Source: an uncultured Collinsella sp. (GTDB taxonomy: Bacteria; Actinomycetota; Coriobacteriia; Coriobacteriales; Coriobacteriaceae). Taken from it: a stretch of DNA of 9,915 nt. The translations under genes were made by a program, and so were the position numbers. The DNA lies in assembly GCA_900544065.1 (NCBI GenBank), contig UQTR01000078.1, positions 1-9,915 on the forward strand. Reading direction: 5' to 3'. Below are positions 6,868 through 9,915 of the stretch, piece by piece. Each line of letters begins with the position of its first letter. Positions within the stretch are counted from its first letter, which is position 1. The notes under the pieces are model-generated. The model saw only the letters and a list, made by a program, of their open reading frames with translations, was not told the origin of the DNA and ran no database searches.

Positions 6868-6875
6868 TGACTCAC

Positions 6876-7763
6876 GTGACAACGATGGAGCGTCGTCCGG
6901 ATTCCCGTGGCAAGGTTCGTGATATTTACGATGCCGGTGAAAACCTGCTGATGGTCGCCACCGACCGCATTTCTGCGTTCGACTTCATTCTTCCCGACGA
7001 GATTCCGTTTAAGGGAGAGGTGCTCAATCGCATCTCGGCATTCTGGTTTGATAAGTTTGCCGACATCGTCCCCAACCATCTCGTTTCCATCGACCCGGCG
7101 GATTTCCCCGAGGAGTTTGCTGAGTATCGTGACTACCTCGCTGGCCGCGCCATGCTGGTTAAGAAGGCCCAGACGATTCCTATCGAGTGCATCGTCCGCG
7201 GCTATCTGACCGGTTCGGGCAAGAAGACCTACGACGAGAACGGCACCGTCTGCGGCATCCAGCTGCCTGAGGGCCTGACCGAGGCTTCCAAGCTTCCCGA
7301 GCCGCTGTTCACGCCGTCCACGAAGGCCGAGATCGGTGACCACGACGAGAACATCTCGTTCGAGCGTTGCTGCGAGATCGTGGGTGAGGACATCGCCACG
7401 CAGATTCGCGACCTTTCCCTCAAGATCTACAAGGCCGCTGCCGAGTACGCCGCGACCCGTGGCATCATCATTGCCGACACCAAGTTCGAGTTTGGTGTTA
7501 TTGATGGCAAGGTCACGCTGATCGACGAGTGCCTCACGCCCGATTCCAGCCGTTTCTGGCCTGCTGCCAGCTACGAGGAGGGCAAGATCCAGCCTAGCTA
7601 CGACAAGCAATTCGTCCGCAATTGGCTCAAGGCCAACTGGGATATGACGGGGGAGACCCCGCACCTGCCCGCCGAGGTCATCGATGGCACGTCCGAGCGC
7701 TATCGCGAGGCCTTCCAGATCATCACGGGCTCCCAGTTCACAAGCATGAAGGAGAACGCATAA
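6876..7763 (+). CDS. purC: Phosphoribosylaminoimidazole-succinocarboxamide synthase (SAICAR synthase)
   Basis: PurC joins aspartate to CAIR using ATP, a step of de novo purine synthesis in the cytoplasm. The 295-residue product is of the longer type seen in actinobacteria and yeast rather than the roughly 240-residue E. coli type. Recognisable segments are the N-terminal GKVRDIYDAG, ATDRISAFDF (28-37), the near-match to the family signature in TIPIECIVRGYLTGSG (100-115), LPEPLFTPSTKAE (140-152), HDENIS (156-161) and the second signature ADTKFEFG (200-207), followed by DECLTPDSSRFWP. All nucleotide- and substrate-binding stretches look intact. No other purine gene is visible in the window, so it stands apart from a pur cluster here. 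The next gene begins on the base after its stop. No purine riboswitch or convincing PurR box is seen in the leader. Confidence 0.97.
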   Translation: MTTMERRPDSRGKVRDIYDAGENLLMVATDRISAFDFILPDEIPFKGEVLNRISAFWFDKFADIVPNHLVSIDPADFPEEFAEYRDYLAGRAMLVKKAQTIPIECIVRGYLTGSGKKTYDENGTVCGIQLPEGLTEASKLPEPLFTPSTKAEIGDHDENISFERCCEIVGEDIATQIRDLSLKIYKAAAEYAATRGIIIADTKFEFGVIDGKVTLIDECLTPDSSRFWPAASYEEGKIQPSYDKQFVRNWLKANWDMTGETPHLPAEVIDGTSERYREAFQIITGSQFTSMKENA

Positions 7764-8339
7764 GTGAGTACCCGTAGCGCCACGAACAAGCGCACGCAAT
7801 CCCACGAGGTTACCGGGGTTGCGCGCAAGTCCGCCGCATCTGCTAAGCCCGCCCGTCAGGCAGCGAGCTCTGTCCGCGTCGTGCCAGCTTCGTCTAAAGC
7901 TCGCCGCAAAGAGCTCGAGAAGGGCGAGAACCTCGAGGGCCTCTCTAAAGAGGAGAAGCGCGCCCGCAAGGCTAAGCAGCGCGCCAAGGAGGACCGCATC
8001 TACACGGTGTCGAATATCCTTCTCAAGCAGGATGAGGACTACACCAAGCGCCGCCGTATTTGGTGGGCTGTGCTCGCTATCGGCATGGTGCTCGTCGTGG
8101 CAATTGGGGCTTCGCTCTACTTCGCTCCCGGCGGCACGGTGTCCAGTCCTGTTCAGATGGTCGGCATCGTTCTGTCCTATGTCATCATCCTGGGTGACTT
8201 TATCTATGACTTCGCTCGTATTCGTCCGTTGCGCAACATGTATCGCGCGCAGGCCGAGGGCATGTCCGAGAACAAGCTCAACGCTCTTATCGAGCGCGCA
8301 GCTGCCGAGGAGGACAAAAAGGACTCCAAGAAGAAGTAG
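7764..8339 (+). CDS. Two-helix membrane protein with long basic N-terminal tail, unknown function
   Basis: I do not recognise this 191-residue protein. Its first 98 residues are highly polar and basic: a Ser/Ala/Lys/Arg-rich tail to about 45, then a charged, probably helical segment (about 46-80) rich in Lys, Arg and Glu. Two hydrophobic helices follow (about 100-120 and 132-153), joined by a short loop, and a charged C-terminus ends in a Lys/Asp-rich tail. Both ends are expected to be cytoplasmic. The GTG start abuts the purC stop, with AAGGAG at 7749-7754 inside purC at nine bases' spacing, so the two genes are co-translated or at least co-transcribed. A strong terminator ends the unit. The lysine-rich tail could touch nucleic acid, ribosomes or acidic lipid; that is only a guess from charge. 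Confidence 0.8.
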   Translation: MSTRSATNKRTQSHEVTGVARKSAASAKPARQAASSVRVVPASSKARRKELEKGENLEGLSKEEKRARKAKQRAKEDRIYTVSNILLKQDEDYTKRRRIWWAVLAIGMVLVVAIGASLYFAPGGTVSSPVQMVGIVLSYVIILGDFIYDFARIRPLRNMYRAQAEGMSENKLNALIERAAAEEDKKDSKKK

Positions 8340-8342
8340 CGT

Positions 8343-8372
8343 TTGCATTCACACTTATCGCTAAGATATAAG
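8343..8372 (+). promoter_or_regulatory. Candidate promoter interlocked with the terminator, for the aminopeptidase gene
   Basis: TTGCAT (8343-8348) and TATAAG (8367-8372) are 18 bases apart. The -10 matches five of six consensus positions, the -35 only three. Transcription would start near 8379, inside the left arm of the following hairpin, so the new transcript would lack most of that arm and should escape termination. The gap between the terminator and the aminopeptidase is otherwise only about 25 bases, which leaves little room for another promoter. Confidence 0.3.
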
Positions 8373-8403
8373 GCGCGTCGTTTTTGCGGCGCGCCTTTTT
8401 ATT
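8370..8403 (+). terminator. Intrinsic terminator of the purC operon
   Basis: AAGGCGCGTCG (8370-8380) pairs with CGGCGCGCCTT (8387-8397) over 11 pairs with one G-U, around a six-base T-rich loop, and the stem runs into TTTTTATT. This is a textbook factor-independent terminator 30 bases after the upstream stop codon. Confidence 0.9.
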
Positions 8404-8415
8404 GTCCTATAGATA

Positions 8416-8422
8416 GATGGAG
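8416..8422 (+). promoter_or_regulatory. Ribosome binding site deciding the aminopeptidase start
   Basis: GATGGAG lies six bases before ATG at 8429. The ATG at 8417 overlaps this site and has no purine-rich site of its own, so 8429 is preferred although 8417 is in frame. Confidence 0.6.
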
Positions 8423-8428
8423 TGGCAC

Positions 8429-9709
8429 ATGATTCGAGCTGCCCTGACGGTCGAAGAAGCTCTGGAGGGCATGAAGGCCCTGGAGCCCAAGATTAAAAAC
8501 TATGCGCGCCTGGTTGTCCGCAAGGGCGTAAACGTCAAGCCCGGCCAGGAGGTTGTCGTTCAGTCTCCGGTCGAGTGCGCGCCGTTTGCGCGCGTGGTGG
8601 TCGCGGAGGCTTATGCCGCCGGCGCTGGCCACGTGACGGTCATTTGGGCCGATGATGCCGTGACGAGGCTCGCGTACGAGCATGTCGATAAAAGCTATTT
8701 TGAGCAGACGCCCGAGTGGAAGCGCATGCAGCTGGATTCCTTGGCCCAAGATGGCGCCTGCTTTATCTTTATCGAGGGTGCGGATCCTGCAGCCCTCAAG
8801 GGCATCGATCCAGCCAAGCCGGCCGCGGCATCCAAGGCGAGGAATACGCAGTGCAAAGTTTTCCGCCGTGGACTGGATTACAACATCAATCCGTGGTGCA
8901 TCGCCGGCGCTCCGGTCGTGGCTTGGGCGCACGAGGTGTTCCCGGGAGACGCCGATGAGGTTGCAATCTATAAGCTGTGGAATGCGATTCTGCACACCGC
9001 GCGCGCCGATGGCCAGGACCCGGAGAGCGACTGGGAGCTTCATGACGCGGCGTTCGAAAAGAACTTACGCTTCCTGAACGACAATCGTTTTGACCGGCTG
9101 CATTACACCTCGGCAAATGGAACCGATCTGACGATTGGCATGACGAAGGGTCACGAGTGGGCCGGTGGCAAGGGCAGGACGCCCGATGGACACCCCTTCT
9201 TCCCCAACATCCCCACCGAGGAGGTCTTCACCTCGCCTGATCGTATGCGTGCCGACGGTATCGTGTATTCGGCTATGCCGCTCATTCACCACGGTAACAA
9301 GGTTGACGATTTTTGGATTAAGTTCGAGGCCGGTCGCGTAGTGGACTACGATGCCCGCGTGGGCAAGGCGACGCTTGCGAGCATTATTGACACCGATGAA
9401 GGTGCCGCTCATCTGGGTGAGGTCGCGCTCATTTCCAAGAACACGCCAATTCGCGAAAGTGGCGTTCTGTTCTATGACACGCTCTATGATGAGAACGCCA
9501 GCTGTCATCTTGCGCTGGGAGTCGGCTTCCCCGAGTGCATCGAGGGTGGGTATGACATGTCCAAGGAGGAGCTCCTGGAGCATGGCGTAAACGTCTCGAG
9601 CACGCACGTCGATTTTATGATTGGCACGGACGACATCGATATCACGGGCATTACGCCTGATGGACGTGAAGTTGTGATTTTCCAGAACGGCCAATGGAGT
9701 TGGGAATAG
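8429..9709 (+). CDS. M29-family metalloaminopeptidase (PepS/AmpS-like)
   Basis: The 426-residue product matches the whole length of M29 leucyl-type aminopeptidases, cytoplasmic dimetal enzymes that trim N-terminal residues from peptides. The N-terminal domain shows KNYARLVVRKGVNVKPGQ. The catalytic domain carries the expected metal ligands: Glu265 in PTEEVFTSP, Glu331 in HLGEVAL, His360 in DENASCHLALG, and His393 and Asp395 in THVDFMIG. The spacing among these agrees with the Thermus enzymes as I remember them. The catalytic tyrosine normally seven residues after the metal histidine is Phe367 here (GVGFPEC). Glutamate, histidine and aspartate ligands being intact argues against a dead gene. 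If translation began at 8417 it would be 430 residues. No terminator separates it from the downstream tRNA gene, so readthrough into it is possible. Confidence 0.92.
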   Translation: MIRAALTVEEALEGMKALEPKIKNYARLVVRKGVNVKPGQEVVVQSPVECAPFARVVVAEAYAAGAGHVTVIWADDAVTRLAYEHVDKSYFEQTPEWKRMQLDSLAQDGACFIFIEGADPAALKGIDPAKPAAASKARNTQCKVFRRGLDYNINPWCIAGAPVVAWAHEVFPGDADEVAIYKLWNAILHTARADGQDPESDWELHDAAFEKNLRFLNDNRFDRLHYTSANGTDLTIGMTKGHEWAGGKGRTPDGHPFFPNIPTEEVFTSPDRMRADGIVYSAMPLIHHGNKVDDFWIKFEAGRVVDYDARVGKATLASIIDTDEGAAHLGEVALISKNTPIRESGVLFYDTLYDENASCHLALGVGFPECIEGGYDMSKEELLEHGVNVSSTHVDFMIGTDDIDITGITPDGREVVIFQNGQWSWE

Positions 9710-9728
9710 TCCCAGACCGTGGTACAAT
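9700..9728 (+). promoter_or_regulatory. Promoter of the tRNA-Lys gene
   Basis: TTGGGA (9700-9705) and TACAAT (9723-9728) are 17 bases apart. The -10 matches five of six consensus positions and the -35 four. Predicted initiation near 9735 leaves only about three bases before the mature tRNA 5' end. The -35 overlaps the last codons of the aminopeptidase gene. Two small inverted repeats, TGGGA/TCCCA (9701-9714) and GTGG/CCAC (9719-9733), lie within it. Confidence 0.55.
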
Positions 9729-9737
9729 GCCACCCGC

Positions 9738-9813
9738 GGGCCGTTAGCTCAGCTGGCAGAGCAGGGGACTTTTAATCCCAAGGTCCAGGGTTCGAACCCC
9801 TGACGGCCCACCA
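9738..9813 (+). tRNA. trnK: tRNA-Lys, anticodon UUU (TTT), CCA encoded
   Basis: The 76-base gene folds as a complete cloverleaf: acceptor GGGCCGT/ACGGCCC, D-stem GCTC/GAGC with an eight-base D loop, anticodon loop CTTTTAA with anticodon TTT at 9771-9773, five-base variable region, and T-arm CAGGG-TTCGAAC-CCCTG. The discriminator base is A, followed by an encoded CCA. It reads AAA, and AAG by wobble. One oddity is a G-A apposition at positions 27-43 at the base of the anticodon stem; all other stem pairs are Watson-Crick. Confidence 0.97.
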
Positions 9814-9821
9814 TAGAATGG

Positions 9822-9854
9822 AAAAGCGACTGGCGGATGCCGGCCGCTTTTTTT
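9822..9854 (+). terminator. Intrinsic terminator after tRNA-Lys
   Basis: AAAAGCGACTGGC (9822-9834) pairs with GCCGGCCGCTTTT (9839-9851) around the loop GGAT, with one A-C mismatch and one G-U pair, and ends in seven T residues (9848-9854). It should end the tRNA transcript and any readthrough from the aminopeptidase gene. Confidence 0.9.
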
Positions 9855-9857
9855 GTT

Positions 9858-9880
9858 GCCGCGGCACGGGTTCGAACCCG
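9858..9880. repeat. Adjacent palindromes, one sharing 12 bases with the tRNA T-arm
   Basis: GCCGCGGC (9858-9865) is a perfect 8-base palindrome. One base later CGGGTTCGAACCCG (9867-9880) is a perfect 14-base palindrome. Its inner 12 bases, GGGTTCGAACCC, are identical to 9788-9799 in the T-arm of the tRNA-Lys gene. Flanking bases do not continue either acceptor or T-stem pairing, so this is not a second intact tRNA. It may be a degenerate tRNA remnant, an operator-like site or chance. Confidence 0.5.
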
Positions 9881-9899
9881 AAAGGGCGCGGAGCTGAGT

Positions 9900-9915
9900 A
9901 AACGCGTGAGCGTTT
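9900..9915. other. Stem-loop cut by the window end
   Basis: AAACGC (9900-9905) and GCGTTT (9910-9915) form a perfect six-pair stem with a GTGA loop, and the window ends on TTT. It could be the terminator of a unit on either strand, but whether the T run continues cannot be seen. Confidence 0.35.

Noticed and set aside
6767..6875. A purine riboswitch or PurR box in the purC leader
   Set aside because: No conserved purine aptamer core or convincing paired PurBox sequence could be found by eye; only a simple hairpin is seen.
6774..8348. A 524-codon open frame on the minus strand opposite purC and the membrane protein gene
   Set aside because: Its opposite strand has two well-supported genes with family signatures and ribosome binding sites. 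The antisense translation has no domain pattern, is rich in residues produced by reading biased codons backwards, and starts inside the terminator region.
8399..9733. Two minus-strand frames (8399-9043 and 9065-9733) opposite the aminopeptidase
   Set aside because: The aminopeptidase is conserved to its metal-binding residues across the same span; the antisense frames look like shadows.
9858..9915. A second tRNA gene after tRNA-Lys
   Set aside because: The TTCGAAC loop is present, but the T-stem breaks after two pairs in tRNA register and there is no D-arm, anticodon arm or acceptor match.
1..9915. CRISPR array, transposon, prophage or toxin-antitoxin genes
   Set aside because: No regularly spaced direct repeats, transposase, integrase or small paired genes were seen on either strand.

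Overview
The window reads like ordinary chromosome from a Gram-positive, moderately high-GC actinobacterium of the class Coriobacteriia; Collinsella or a close relative fits best. This placement is an inference from the style of the proteins (a Tat-exported lipoprotein, a TSCPD protein, a GGDEF protein with a DCNYLK motif, an actinobacterial-length PurC) and from GTG starts with strong purine-rich ribosome binding sites. No sequence search was possible. All nine protein genes and the single tRNA gene are on the + strand, and no gap between genes exceeds about 155 bases.

Layout. (1) 94-2726: a family 3 solute-binding protein overlaps by ATGA with a membrane-anchored PAS-GGDEF diguanylate cyclase, which looks like a two-gene sensor for an external ligand feeding c-di-GMP. 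(2) 2839-4313: a small TSCPD-domain protein overlaps by one base with a Tat-exported lipoprotein of unknown, propeller-like character. (3) 4467-6766: an OmpR/PhoB-type response regulator and its HAMP-containing histidine kinase, 11 bases apart. (4) 6876-8339: purC followed directly by a two-helix membrane protein with a long basic N-terminal tail, closed by a strong intrinsic terminator. (5) 8429-9709: an M29-type metalloaminopeptidase. (6) 9738-9813: tRNA-Lys(UUU), closed by a second strong terminator, then about 60 bases of palindromic sequence to the window end.

How it works together. The first half is mostly signal perception at the envelope: one system makes a second messenger, one is a classical phosphorelay, and one exports a lipoprotein of unknown role. 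The second half is housekeeping: purine synthesis, peptide turnover and a tRNA. I see no prophage, transposon, CRISPR array or toxin-antitoxin pair. The most promising unexplained units are the binding-protein/diguanylate-cyclase pair, the TSCPD/Tat-lipoprotein pair, a possible promoter interlocked with the terminator before the aminopeptidase, the replacement of the expected catalytic tyrosine of that aminopeptidase by phenylalanine, and a 14-base palindrome after the tRNA gene that shares its core with the tRNA T-arm.
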